From an uncultured Lachnospiraceae bacterium (GTDB lineage: Bacteria > Bacillota > Clostridia > Lachnospirales > Lachnospiraceae), in the NCBI GenBank assembly GCA_947037115.1, contig CAMQTN010000021.1, positions 1-41,249 on the forward strand: DNA of 41,249 nucleotides, read 5' to 3'. The translations under genes were made by a program, and so were the position numbers. Position 1 is the first letter of the stretch; every line of letters starts with the position of its first letter. The notes under the pieces were generated by a model. That model was not told the DNA's origin and searched no databases. It worked only from the letters and a program-made list of their open reading frames with translations. Of this stretch, positions 7,750-15,112 are shown piece by piece.

Positions 7750-8514
7750 ATGAAAATAGAGAAAGTAAATGAGCAGCAGATTCGCTGCACCCTCACCAGA
7801 GAAGACCTGATGAACAGGGAATTGAAAATCAGCGAGCTTGCTTACGGCACGGAAAAAGCAAAAAGCCTTTTCCGCGATCTGATGCAGCAGGCCGCTTATG
7901 AATGCGGCTTTGAGGCGGAAGATATCCCCCTCATGATCGAGGCGATCCCATTAAACGCCGAGTGTCTTGTACTGATTGTCACAAAGGTAGAGGATCCGGA
8001 AGAACTGGATACCCGTTTCGCCAAGTTTGCCCCCTCCGTCCACGACGATGATTTTGACCCGGAGGCGTCCGAGGACAACGAAGCGTTAATGGAGGCTTTC
8101 GCTGACAGTGCGGACGAGGTCCTGAATCTCCTGCGCAGGATGAACAGCTCGGAGGAAGGCGAGCATCCCGAAAAGGCTGCCTCCAGAAAAGGCATACGCC
8201 CTCCTGCCGATAAAGATAAAGCCGTAAGCCGTCTTTATTCCTTCCGCTCTCTGCGCGAAGTATCCAGGCTTGCACGGGTTACCGGCCGTTTCCGTCAGGG
8301 AAGCGACACCCTCTATAAGGATGAAAATACCGGCGCATATCTTCTGCTTCTGGATCCCCAAACGGAAAAAGCGGAGGGTTACGACCGTCTCTGCAGTCTG
8401 ATTTCCGAGTACGCGAAAGCGGAGAAGTCTGCCTCCGCCACCAAAGCTTATCTGGAAGAACACTGCGATCCCCTCATCAAGGACAATGCGCTGGAAGTGT
8501 TAGCAGGCATTTAA
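7750..8514 (+). CDS. mecA: Adaptor protein MecA
   Basis: 254 residues. The N-terminus MKIEKVNEQQIRCTLTREDL and the ISELAYGTEKAKSLFRDLM helix are typical of the MecA substrate-binding domain. An acidic linker (residues about 95-150, DDDFDPEASEDNE) leads to a C-terminal domain with the FRSLREVSRLA and LEEHCDPLI segments that bind ClpC. MecA delivers substrates such as ComK in Bacillus to ClpCP; the target here is unknown. ATG 7750 follows AAGGAAG eight bases upstream, with a sigma-A promoter at 7684-7712 and a terminator directly after the stop, so it is monocistronic. Confidence 0.88.
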   Translation: MKIEKVNEQQIRCTLTREDLMNRELKISELAYGTEKAKSLFRDLMQQAAYECGFEAEDIPLMIEAIPLNAECLVLIVTKVEDPEELDTRFAKFAPSVHDDDFDPEASEDNEALMEAFADSADEVLNLLRRMNSSEEGEHPEKAASRKGIRPPADKDKAVSRLYSFRSLREVSRLARVTGRFRQGSDTLYKDENTGAYLLLLDPQTEKAEGYDRLCSLISEYAKAEKSASATKAYLEEHCDPLIKDNALEVLAGI

Positions 8515-8534
8515 TATTATGATAACGAAAATGA

Positions 8535-8574
8535 AAAAACCGCGCCTCTCCGTTTCAGAGACAGCGCGGTTTTT
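8535..8574. terminator. Bidirectional terminator between mecA and the DUF1858 gene
   Basis: A 10-bp stem AAAACCGCGC (8536-8545) with GCGCGGTTTT (8564-8573), inner CTCT/AGAG pairs, T-run on both strands. It serves two convergent genes. Confidence 0.85.
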
Positions 8575-8591
8575 GTCTGTATTCTGTTGCT

Positions 8592-8783
8592 CTACACTGC
8601 TGCGATCCTGCTCATCAGGTCGTCCACTTCAATGCCGTGCACCATAGCGGCTTCCTCCAGCGTTTCACCCTGTGCGGAGGGGCAGCCGAGACAATGCATG
8701 CCGATCTCCATGAGAACAGGCGCAATATCCGGATTTGTCCTGAGCGCTTCCCCTATGGTTGTGTCCTTCGTAATATCTGCCAT
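8592..8783 (-). CDS. DUF1858 (disulfide redox) domain protein
   Basis: 63 residues: [15 protein letters not shown], then [19 protein letters not shown]. This is the DUF1858/TIGR03980 mini-domain, with a conserved CxxC suspected of redox or metal function and often linked to hybrid-cluster proteins and other anaerobic metabolism. GGAGGT lies 11 bases before the ATG. Its own promoter is at 8876-8904. It is divergently placed 358 bp from pflB, so the two may respond to the same redox state, which is inference. Confidence 0.8.
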   Translation of the reverse strand: MADITKDTTIGEALRTNPDIAPVLMEIGMHCLGCPSAQGETLEEAAMVHGIEVDDLMSRIAAV

Positions 8784-8875
8784 AATGATCGATTACCTCC
8801 ATTCATATCTTTCATTTAAGGATAGAATTCCAAGTACCCTTGAAAAAATACATCCCAACTTTTTGTACCAATAAA

Positions 8876-8904
8876 ATTATAGTAGAAAGCGGCAATTCCG
8901 TCAA
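8876..8904 (-). promoter_or_regulatory. Promoter of the DUF1858 gene
   Basis: TTGACG (8904..8899), 17 bp, perfect TATAAT (8881..8876). Leader about 85 nt. Confidence 0.75.
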
Positions 8905-9004
8905 CATTCTCTGGAAATAATTCTCTTCGCCCGCTTTATTGCATTTTTCACAAAAAACACCTTCCATTTTTTGCATTTGTATGAGAAAAAGAACAAAGGC
9001 CGTC
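8905..9004. other. Divergent regulatory spacer between DUF1858 and pflB promoters
   Basis: About 100 bp with TTCACAA-like half-sites (near 8948) but no full palindrome. I cannot assign an operator; Rex or another redox regulator would be the expectation for a pfl gene. Confidence 0.35.
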
Positions 9005-9034
9005 TTGACTGTGATTCGCCGGATGGCATATAAT
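9005..9034 (+). promoter_or_regulatory. Promoter of the pfl operon
   Basis: TTGACT (9005-9010), 18 bp, TATAAT (9029-9034). Leader about 100 nt with two TTGTGCA direct repeats (9054 and 9068 region) and a small ACATC/GATGT hairpin before the AGGAGG at 9124. Confidence 0.7.
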
Positions 9035-9141
9035 ATTCTTACCGAAATTCAGTGTTGTGCACGGTGATTGTGCAGGACATCTGATGCGGATGTTTCTACG
9101 TTACTTTATAAAAATTTTAAAATAGGAGGTTGGTACAGAAA

Positions 9142-11181
9142 ATGAGACCAGAATGGAAAGATTTTGTAGGCGGAAAATGGGACAAAGAAGTTAATGTCCG
9201 CGATTTTATCCAGAGAAACTATCACCCTTACGACGGTGATGAGTCCTTCCTGGCAGAGCCTACACAGAACACGAAAGACCTTTGGGCACAGGTTCTTGAC
9301 CTGCAGAAGCAGGAACGTGAGGCAGGCGGCGTACTTGATATGGATACAAAGGTTGTATCTACTATCACATCCCACGGTCCCGGTTATCTGAACAAGGACA
9401 AGGAGACCATCGTAGGTTTCCAGACCGATAAGCCCTTCAAGCGTTCTTTACAGCCTTACGGCGGTATCAGAATGGCTGAGAAGGCCTGCTCCGATAACGG
9501 CTACGAAGTAGATCCCGAGATCAGCGAGTTCTTCTCCACCCACAGAAAGACACACAACGCAGGCTGCTTCGATGCATACAATGCTGAGATGAGAGCTTGC
9601 CGTTCTTCCCACATCATCACAGGTCTTCCGGATGCTTATGGCCGCGGCCGTATCATCGGTGACTACAGACGTGTGGCTCTGTACGGTATCGACAGACTGA
9701 TCGAGGATAAGCAGGCACAGAAGGATTCTACCGGCCGCGTTATGACCGACGATGTAATCCGTCTCCGCGAAGAGATCTCCGAGCAGATGGTAGCTCTTAA
9801 GATGATGAAGGAAATGGCTGCTTCTTATGGCTGTGACATCTCCAAGCCCGCTGCCAACGTAAAAGAGGCAATCCAGTGGACCTATTTCGGATACCTGTGC
9901 TCCGTTAAAGAGCAGAACGGCGCTGCTATGTCTCTTGGACGTACTTCTACGTTCCTTGATGTGTATGCAGAGCGCGACCTTGCTAACGGTACATTCACCG
10001 AGCAGGAGATTCAGGAGTTCGTTGATCACTTCATCATGAAGCTGAGACTGATCAAATTCGCACGTACACCTGAGTACAACCAGATCTTTGCAGGCGATCC
10101 GGTATGGGTAACCGAGTCTCTCGGCGGTGTTGGCGTTGACGGTCGTCCGATGGTAACAAGAATGAGCTTCCGTTATCTGCACACCCTGACCAACTTAGGT
10201 CCTTCTCCGGAGCCTAACCTGACAGTTCTCTGGTCTACAAGACTTCCCGAGAACTGGAAGAAATATTGTGCGAAGATGTCCATCCAGACCTCTTCCATCC
10301 AGTACGAGAACGACGACCTGATGAGAGTGACACACGGCGATGACTACGGTATCGCATGCTGCGTATCCTCCATGGTTATCGGTAAGGAAATGCAGTTCTT
10401 CGGCGCACGTGCAAACGTTGCCAAGTGTCTGCTGTACGCTTTGAACGGCGGTGTCGATGAAGTTACCAAGAAACAGGTTGGTCCTAAATATCGTCCTGTA
10501 AGCGGTGACGTTCTTGATTACGACGATGTAATGGATAAGTTCATCGACATGCTCGAGTGGCAGGCAGACGTGTATGTAAATACACTGAATATCATCCACT
10601 ATATGCATGACAAATACTGCTATGAGAGAGCAGAGATGGCTCTTCATGACAGAGATGTGAAACGTTACTTTGCAACAGGTGTTGCAGGCCTCTCCATCGT
10701 GGCAGACTCCCTTTCCGCTATCAAGTACGCAAAGGTTGAGCCCATCAGAGATGAGGACGGCATCATTGTTGACTTTAAGACCACCGGCGAGTTCCCGAAA
10801 TATGGTAACGACGACGACCGCGTAGATGAGATTGCTCAGGAGATCGTTCACAAGTTCATGACAGCGATCAGAAGACATCACACCTACAGAAACGGTGTTC
10901 CTACAACCTCTATCCTTACCATTACTTCCAACGTAACTTACGGTAAGGCTACCGGTAACACACCTGACGGACGTAAGAAAGGCCAGCCTTTCGCACCCGG
11001 TGCGAACCCGATGCACGGCCGTGATACCCACGGTGCAGTTGCTTCCCTGTCTTCCGTATCCAAGCTTCCGTTCAACGATGCACAGGATGGTATCTCCAAT
11101 ACCTTCACCATCATTCCGGGCGCTCTTGGTAAAGAGGATCAGGTATTTGCAGGCGACATCGAGCTTGACCTGAATAAATAG
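9142..11181 (+). CDS. pflB: Pyruvate formate-lyase catalytic chain lacking the glycyl-radical domain
   Basis: 679 residues, strongly like PflB (formate C-acetyltransferase: pyruvate + CoA to formate + acetyl-CoA). The catalytic pair C406-C407 is in [17 protein letters not shown], followed by [11 protein letters not shown]. The protein ends [11 protein letters not shown] at the point where E. coli PFL (760 residues) continues into its C-terminal glycine-radical domain; the RVSGYAV motif is absent from this chain and is encoded by the separate gene at 11569-11808. There is no frameshift scar: this frame has a clean stop, and the next genes have their own ribosome binding sites. ATG 9142 follows AGGAGG. 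Even, choice-codon usage suggests high expression. Confidence 0.93.
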   Translation: MRPEWKDFVGGKWDKEVNVRDFIQRNYHPYDGDESFLAEPTQNTKDLWAQVLDLQKQEREAGGVLDMDTKVVSTITSHGPGYLNKDKETIVGFQTDKPFKRSLQPYGGIRMAEKACSDNGYEVDPEISEFFSTHRKTHNAGCFDAYNAEMRACRSSHIITGLPDAYGRGRIIGDYRRVALYGIDRLIEDKQAQKDSTGRVMTDDVIRLREEISEQMVALKMMKEMAASYGCDISKPAANVKEAIQWTYFGYLCSVKEQNGAAMSLGRTSTFLDVYAERDLANGTFTEQEIQEFVDHFIMKLRLIKFARTPEYNQIFAGDPVWVTESLGGVGVDGRPMVTRMSFRYLHTLTNLGPSPEPNLTVLWSTRLPENWKKYCAKMSIQTSSIQYENDDLMRVTHGDDYGIACCVSSMVIGKEMQFFGARANVAKCLLYALNGGVDEVTKKQVGPKYRPVSGDVLDYDDVMDKFIDMLEWQADVYVNTLNIIHYMHDKYCYERAEMALHDRDVKRYFATGVAGLSIVADSLSAIKYAKVEPIRDEDGIIVDFKTTGEFPKYGNDDDRVDEIAQEIVHKFMTAIRRHHTYRNGVPTTSILTITSNVTYGKATGNTPDGRKKGQPFAPGANPMHGRDTHGAVASLSSVSKLPFNDAQDGISNTFTIIPGALGKEDQVFAGDIELDLNK

Positions 11182-11204
11182 GAATGCTTGAAATGCGGGC
11201 ATTC
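11182..11204 (+). promoter_or_regulatory. Hairpin after pflB
   Basis: GAATGC (11182-11187) pairs with GCATTC (11199-11204). It has no T-tract, so it is more likely mRNA stabilisation or processing than termination. The same GAATGC/GCATTC stem recurs near rplI and gdpP. Confidence 0.35.
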
Positions 11205-11253
11205 TCCGTCCGATAAATTCGGCGTAACATGTATTTAAAGGAGTTGTGATACT

Positions 11254-11457
11254 ATGGATGATAAGCAAATGATAGACGACTTTATCAAAATGATGGATTC
11301 CGGGATGGCGCAGGGCGTCGGACATGTGAATGTTGACGTTGATGATAAAGCAGACAACTCTAAAAATGTGCAGACCATGGGGTGCACGGATTGCTCCCGC
11401 ACCCCGCTGGCCTGCAGCGTTCCCACCCTCCACGACGGGTTGGACGACTTTAAATAG
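11254..11457 (+). CDS. Small acidic CxxC protein inside the split pfl operon
   Basis: 67 residues, no family recognised with certainty. AAAGGAG precedes ATG 11254. Residues about 11-31 (ending GHVNVDVDD) align without gaps with residues 11-31 of the glycyl-radical protein encoded next (ending [11 protein letters not shown]): 6 of 21 identical and about 6 conservative. It diverges before the RVSGYAV loop, and the remainder carries C44, C47 and C54 (GCTDCSRTPLAC) and an acidic end. So it may be a diverged relative of the segment before the radical loop, without the radical glycine. A structural partner, redox or metal site, or protector of the radical is conceivable. No function is proven. Confidence 0.75.
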   Translation: MDDKQMIDDFIKMMDSGMAQGVGHVNVDVDDKADNSKNVQTMGCTDCSRTPLACSVPTLHDGLDDFK

Positions 11458-11461
11458 CATT

Positions 11462-11535
11462 GAGCCGTGCGGATTTAGGGCATATCATCTCCGGGGAGCT
11501 TGCTCACAAAGAGATGATACGGCATAATAAGGCTC
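11462..11535 (+). repeat. Structured intergenic element (member B) between the small protein and grcA
   Basis: Starts GAGCCGTGC four bases after a stop codon and closes GGCTC at 11531-11535. A 9-bp perfect stem TATCATCTC (11483-11491) / GAGATGATA (11511-11519) encloses GAGC-TT-GCTC. An alternative pairing GCCGT / ACGGC (11519-11523) overlaps it. No T-tract follows, so transcription into the next gene is expected. It may set the ratio of the two products. Confidence 0.6.
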
Positions 11536-11568
11536 AAAATGAAAGCATATTATAAGGAGGAAAAAACA

Positions 11569-11808
11569 ATGGCAGCAACAGCTCAGGTAGATAATTTAGT
11601 AAACTTATTGGATGGTTACGCAACAAAGGGCGGTCATCACCTTAACGTAAACGTGCTCAACAGAGATATGTTACTGGATGCACAGAAGCATCCTGAGAAT
11701 TATCCTCAGTTGACAATCCGCGTTTCCGGCTATGCAGTAAACTTCATCAAACTGACACCGGAACAGCAGGCAGACGTTATCTCCCGTACATTCCACGAGA
11801 GCATCTAA
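11569..11808 (+). CDS. grcA: Stand-alone glycyl-radical domain of pyruvate formate-lyase (GrcA-like)
   Basis: 79 residues with start ATG 11569, chosen because AAGGAGG lies seven to eight bases upstream; an earlier in-frame ATG at 11539 lacks one. From [17 protein letters not shown] through [14 protein letters not shown] to the last helix it matches the C-terminal end of full-length PFL and E. coli YfiD/GrcA. The radical glycine is G54 in RVSGYAV. In E. coli GrcA is a spare part for oxygen-cleaved PFL; here it is probably the obligatory second chain, since the PflB in this operon has no such domain. A strong terminator follows. Confidence 0.92.
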   Translation: MAATAQVDNLVNLLDGYATKGGHHLNVNVLNRDMLLDAQKHPENYPQLTIRVSGYAVNFIKLTPEQQADVISRTFHESI

Positions 11809-11827
11809 TCAAACGTCAGTAACAGGT

Positions 11828-11861
11828 AAAGGCTGATCGGAATTTCCGGTCAGCCTTTTTT
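11828..11861 (+). terminator. Terminator of the pfl operon
   Basis: AAAGGCTGATCGG (11828-11840), loop AATTT, CCGGTCAGCCTTT (11846-11858), then a T-run. 13-bp stem with one wobble pair. Confidence 0.9.
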
Positions 11862-11891
11862 CATTTCCAATTGCTTTTATCTTACACGGCA

Positions 11892-13565
11892 TTATAATGA
11901 TTTTCCTCTCGCCACTCTCGCGGGATACCATTTTTGAAACCATGCGGTAAAAATCCCCATGAAAATCGGTACAACAGAGTTGAGGGCGCCTATATAGGGT
12001 TTCACGCCGGTTCCCATAAGAGCATATGTCCAAATCGGCGTAAGCAGATATAAAATCCCCCACATCAGCGTCAAAATCCAATTTGTCTTTATAAACAGTG
12101 GATTTTTTAATGCTTCTTCCCCGTTATAGTGATTCATGGAATAGTGTGCCGTCAACGGTATTTTCCCAAAACATGTCGCTGTCCACATCACACCGAACGC
12201 CAGATAGGACAGCGGTATGATACTCCTGGCAGGTGCGCCAAGCAGCATGACTACAGAAAAACCGCCGACCAGCGCACCGCTCAGTATGTCATACAGGGTC
12301 TTTTTATTTTGACAGAAAATCAACGGTACAAGTACACAGGCAACGATGCTGGCCAGACTTCCCATTTCTCTGCTGATCGCCGGAAAGATCCAGAAAGCCA
12401 TCCACGGGATCAGCATTACGTTCATGTTAGTGTCTCTGACCGGAATATGCATGCAGGCGGATGTTTTACCGTCAGTCCCGCCCTTACCTGTTTCTTCTTT
12501 CCTCCCGGAAGAGCCGCCGCCGAAATAGTCATCCCATTTCAGCATCAGATTAAAATCTCCCTTTACCCTATAGAGCTGCTTCATCAACGCTTCATCCCCG
12601 CGGATTTCTCCTGCCGCAATGGAACGCCATACTGACAGCGGCGTCTCTATTCTGGTAGTCGCAGTCACTGAGCCGTCTGTGACGACAGTGCTGCCCTCTT
12701 TTCCCAAAATAATCTGATAGCACTCATCGATATCCGTATAGTACATTTCCAGCACCTGATCTTTGCCGGAGTAACTTTCCTTACGGTATAGCGCCGCCAT
12801 CTGCCTGGTAAAAATCAGGGCGTCGGACTCCTTTTCCCCGTCCTCCCTTTCGACACCCCAGCTCAGATCCGCCCACCGCTCAAAGGTTTCCTTCGGATAC
12901 AGCATCTGTTCCAGCTTCCGGCTTGTCTCCGGCCCGATGCCGCCCGCAAAGTATTCCCTTCCGGCCTGCCGGACATACCCCAGATATTCATTGGTTCTCT
13001 GTGAGACTTCCGGCACCCTGAACAACTCCCCCTGTCCGCAGAAAATGGCTGTATAGCCGTCTTTACCGTATTCATGGTCAAAAAGGCTGCGCACCCCATC
13101 ATAATTTCCCTCCGCCGTATAGAAACCGCAGGTTGAAATAACAACCGTTTTCTTTCCATTCATGTCATACCGCGGAGGGTGGCTTCCATTGCCGGTCTGC
13201 AATTCATTTTCCGTCATAAAAGGAAGCAGCATGGGAAGCTGACGGTCAATCAGGTTCTTAAGCCCGCCCGGAACGGTGTAATAATAGAGTGGAAAGCTCC
13301 ATATGGTAATGTCCGCCCATAACAGCCTCTGTATCACTTCACTCATGTCATCCTGTATACAACAGGTTCCGGGCGTTTTATTCCAGCAGGAAAAGCAGCC
13401 AAGGCAGGAATGAATCTCCATCCGGCATACTTCCCTTTCTTCGATTTCAACCGCTTCTCCGGCATCCTCCGCGCCTGCCTTTATCCCCGCAAGAAAGGCT
13501 TTCGTCAACTGATACGTATTGCTCCTGTTCCCTTTCGGACTTCCATTGATAACAAAAACCTTCAC
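11892..13565 (-). CDS. Three-part fusion: FMN reductase (flavodoxin-like) + SCP2-like domain + membrane domain
   Basis: 557 residues. Residues 1-190 are a flavodoxin-fold NAD(P)H:FMN oxidoreductase (VFVINGSPKGNRSNTYQL) with the cysteine cluster HSCLGCFSCW...CCIQDDM near 53-73. Residues about 265-350 look like an SCP2 sterol-carrier type domain (TATTRIETPLSVWRSIAAGEI). Residues about 381-560 hold five or six membrane segments of no family I recognise. A membrane-tethered electron-transfer or quinone-like reductase is a guess. GTG 13565 overlaps the padR stop by four bases (GTGA), so the two are coupled and presumably under PadR control. Confidence 0.72.
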   Translation of the reverse strand: MKVFVINGSPKGNRSNTYQLTKAFLAGIKAGAEDAGEAVEIEEREVCRMEIHSCLGCFSCWNKTPGTCCIQDDMSEVIQRLLWADITIWSFPLYYYTVPGGLKNLIDRQLPMLLPFMTENELQTGNGSHPPRYDMNGKKTVVISTCGFYTAEGNYDGVRSLFDHEYGKDGYTAIFCGQGELFRVPEVSQRTNEYLGYVRQAGREYFAGGIGPETSRKLEQMLYPKETFERWADLSWGVEREDGEKESDALIFTRQMAALYRKESYSGKDQVLEMYYTDIDECYQIILGKEGSTVVTDGSVTATTRIETPLSVWRSIAAGEIRGDEALMKQLYRVKGDFNLMLKWDDYFGGGSSGRKEETGKGGTDGKTSACMHIPVRDTNMNVMLIPWMAFWIFPAISREMGSLASIVACVLVPLIFCQNKKTLYDILSGALVGGFSVVMLLGAPARSIIPLSYLAFGVMWTATCFGKIPLTAHYSMNHYNGEEALKNPLFIKTNWILTLMWGILYLLTPIWTYALMGTGVKPYIGALNSVVPIFMGIFTAWFQKWYPARVARGKSL

Positions 13566-14110
13566 TTATCCCCTTCTCCTTTCAGCAGATCAATACAATC
13601 CTGCGCCCATTCCACATATGTCTGCATATTCCTGCGTCCAAGATCTACCGTCATTCCCCAATAAAGCGTTTTTTCCCTGTTATCCACGTAGATGCTGTAG
13701 GACTCTATGTACTCCGGCACAGACGCGAGGCTTTCAAGAAACATCCCGCAGTAATCCTTTAAATTCTCAAAATAACATATGTTTTCTTCCCTGCTCCGCT
13801 CTCCCATAAAAAATACTTTCATCAGGATCGGAATACGGGAATTCAGGCCAAGATTGCCATCTGTAAGCCATCTTAGCAGCTCCTCCCTCCCCTCCCCCGT
13901 AATGGCATATATATTCTTGTCCGGCTTTCCCGATTGCGGTACAACCGTCTTTTCAACCCACTTCCTGTTCTCCAGCGTCTGCAATTCCCGGTAAATCTGG
14001 CTCGTCTGCGCACTCCAGAAAAAGTTCAGGGAATCCCTGAAGGTCTGCATAATCTCATACCCTGTCATTTCGCGATAGTTGATCAGTCCCAAAATTCCGT
14101 GTTTCAGCAT
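13562..14110 (-). CDS. PadR-family transcriptional regulator
   Basis: 182 residues. The N-terminal winged helix (LKHGILGLINYREMTGYEIMQTF, SQIYRELQTLENRKWVEK, YAITGEGREELLRWL) is the PadR domain. The C-terminal half with an aromatic-rich helix is the PadR_C (Vir_act_alpha_C) dimer domain. Start ATG 14110 opens directly on the domain, with AAAGGA upstream. A perfect 20-bp palindrome lies inside its own promoter, a strong indication of autorepression. It is translationally coupled to the flavoprotein-membrane fusion, its most probable target. The inducing ligand is unknown. Confidence 0.88.
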   Translation of the reverse strand: MLKHGILGLINYREMTGYEIMQTFRDSLNFFWSAQTSQIYRELQTLENRKWVEKTVVPQSGKPDKNIYAITGEGREELLRWLTDGNLGLNSRIPILMKVFFMGERSREENICYFENLKDYCGMFLESLASVPEYIESYSIYVDNREKTLYWGMTVDLGRRNMQTYVEWAQDCIDLLKGEGDK

Positions 14111-14152
14111 AGCACTCTCTGTTCCTTTCCCTTTTTTTATCTCCTTATCCCC

Positions 14153-14181
14153 ATCATATTCCACTTGTGGAATATTGTCAA
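14153..14181 (-). promoter_or_regulatory. Promoter of the padR operon
   Basis: TTGACA (14181..14176), 17-bp spacer, TATGAT (14158..14153). The spacer is filled by the operator palindrome. Confidence 0.8.
14156..14175. promoter_or_regulatory. Perfect palindrome, probable PadR operator
   Basis: ATATTCCAC / GTGGAATAT with a 2-bp centre (TT). It covers the spacer and half of the -10 of the padR promoter, so a bound dimer would block polymerase. Confidence 0.7.
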
Positions 14182-14288
14182 TACAGAAAAGAAAACTCTG
14201 GTTTTTTGTCCGCATAAAGGTTATACTATATTCAACCAAGTATGGAAAAAGCAGGGGACAAAGAATAGCAGAAAGAAGGTATACTGAT

Positions 14289-15050
14289 ATGCAGGGACGA
14301 ATTCATTCCTTAGAAAGCTTCGGCACCGTAGATGGGCCCGGAACCCGGTTTGTGGTCTTCGTGCAGGGCTGCCCTATGCGTTGTGCCTACTGCCACAATC
14401 CTGACACCTGGGATATGGACGGCGGTACCATGATGGAACCGGAATATATTTTCGAACAGTACAGGAGAAACGAGGCCTTTTACCATGGGGGCGGTATTAC
14501 TGTCACTGGCGGCGAGCCGCTGATGCAGGTGGATTTTCTGATCGATCTGTTTACCATCGCCAAGGCCAATGACGTACACACCTGCATCGACTCCTCCGGA
14601 ATCGCCTACAAGAAAAATGCCAATCCCGAATGGCTCGCCAAACTGGATAAGCTGATGACGCTGACTGACCTTGTCATGCTGGATATCAAGCATATTGATC
14701 CGGATAAACATAAGGAATTAACCTCTCAGCCAAACGAGGGTATTCTCGCCTTTGCAGAGTATCTGGATGAAAAGCATGTAGACGTATGGATCCGCCACGT
14801 CATTGTTCCGGGTATTACGGACGACGACGAGTATCTTTACCAGCTCGGCTACTTTATCGGAGGGCTCTCCAATCTGAAAGCCCTGGATGCCCTTCCCTAT
14901 CATACCATGGGGGAATCCAAGTATGAGAAGCTCGGTATGGAGTATAAACTGGCAGGTGTTCCTGCTATGGACAAGGATAAGCTGATCGAGAAGAAAAAGA
15001 TGATTCTGAGCGGCCTTCGCAAGCGCCGGGAAGAGTTGGGCATACATTGA
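14289..15050 (+). CDS. pflA: Pyruvate formate-lyase activating enzyme (radical SAM)
   Basis: 253 residues. The radical-SAM cluster C28-x3-C32-x2-C35 sits in VQGCPMRCAYCHNPDTW; GGGITVTGGEPLMQ and VMLDIKHIDPDKH follow as in PflA. With SAM it abstracts hydrogen from the glycine of the RVSGYAV loop, which here is on a separate 79-residue protein, so its natural substrate is a two-chain complex. ATG 14289 has AAAGAAGG upstream. It is separated from pflB-grcA by the oppositely oriented padR pair, so it is expressed independently. A hairpin terminator follows. Confidence 0.93.
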   Translation: MQGRIHSLESFGTVDGPGTRFVVFVQGCPMRCAYCHNPDTWDMDGGTMMEPEYIFEQYRRNEAFYHGGGITVTGGEPLMQVDFLIDLFTIAKANDVHTCIDSSGIAYKKNANPEWLAKLDKLMTLTDLVMLDIKHIDPDKHKELTSQPNEGILAFAEYLDEKHVDVWIRHVIVPGITDDDEYLYQLGYFIGGLSNLKALDALPYHTMGESKYEKLGMEYKLAGVPAMDKDKLIEKKKMILSGLRKRREELGIH

Positions 15051-15105
15051 CAGACAAAGACAGGGGCGGTACCGATCATCATCGATACCGCCCTTGTTTT
15101 GTCTG
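15051..15105. terminator. Terminator between pflA and the sensor kinase
   Basis: GGGCGGTA (15064-15071) with TACCGCCC (15086-15093), inner CGAT/ATCG, outer CAGACAAA / TTTGTCTG. The TTGTTTTGTC after the core fits termination of pflA. It sits between convergent genes and may serve both. Confidence 0.8.
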
Positions 15106-15112
15106 CGTTTCC

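Noticed and set aside
8905..9004. Rex operator before pflB
   Set aside because: Only half-sites resembling TTCACAA; no full palindrome of the Rex type.
9448..11460. Two long open frames (244 and 421 codons) antisense to pflB
   Set aside because: They are shadows caused by the biased codon choice of a highly expressed gene. No ribosome binding site, no family resemblance, and the sense frame is certain.
11182..11568. Programmed frameshift or sequencing error joining pflB and the radical domain
   Set aside because: The two coding parts are 387 bp apart, with a complete small gene and a hairpin between, and each has its own ribosome binding site.
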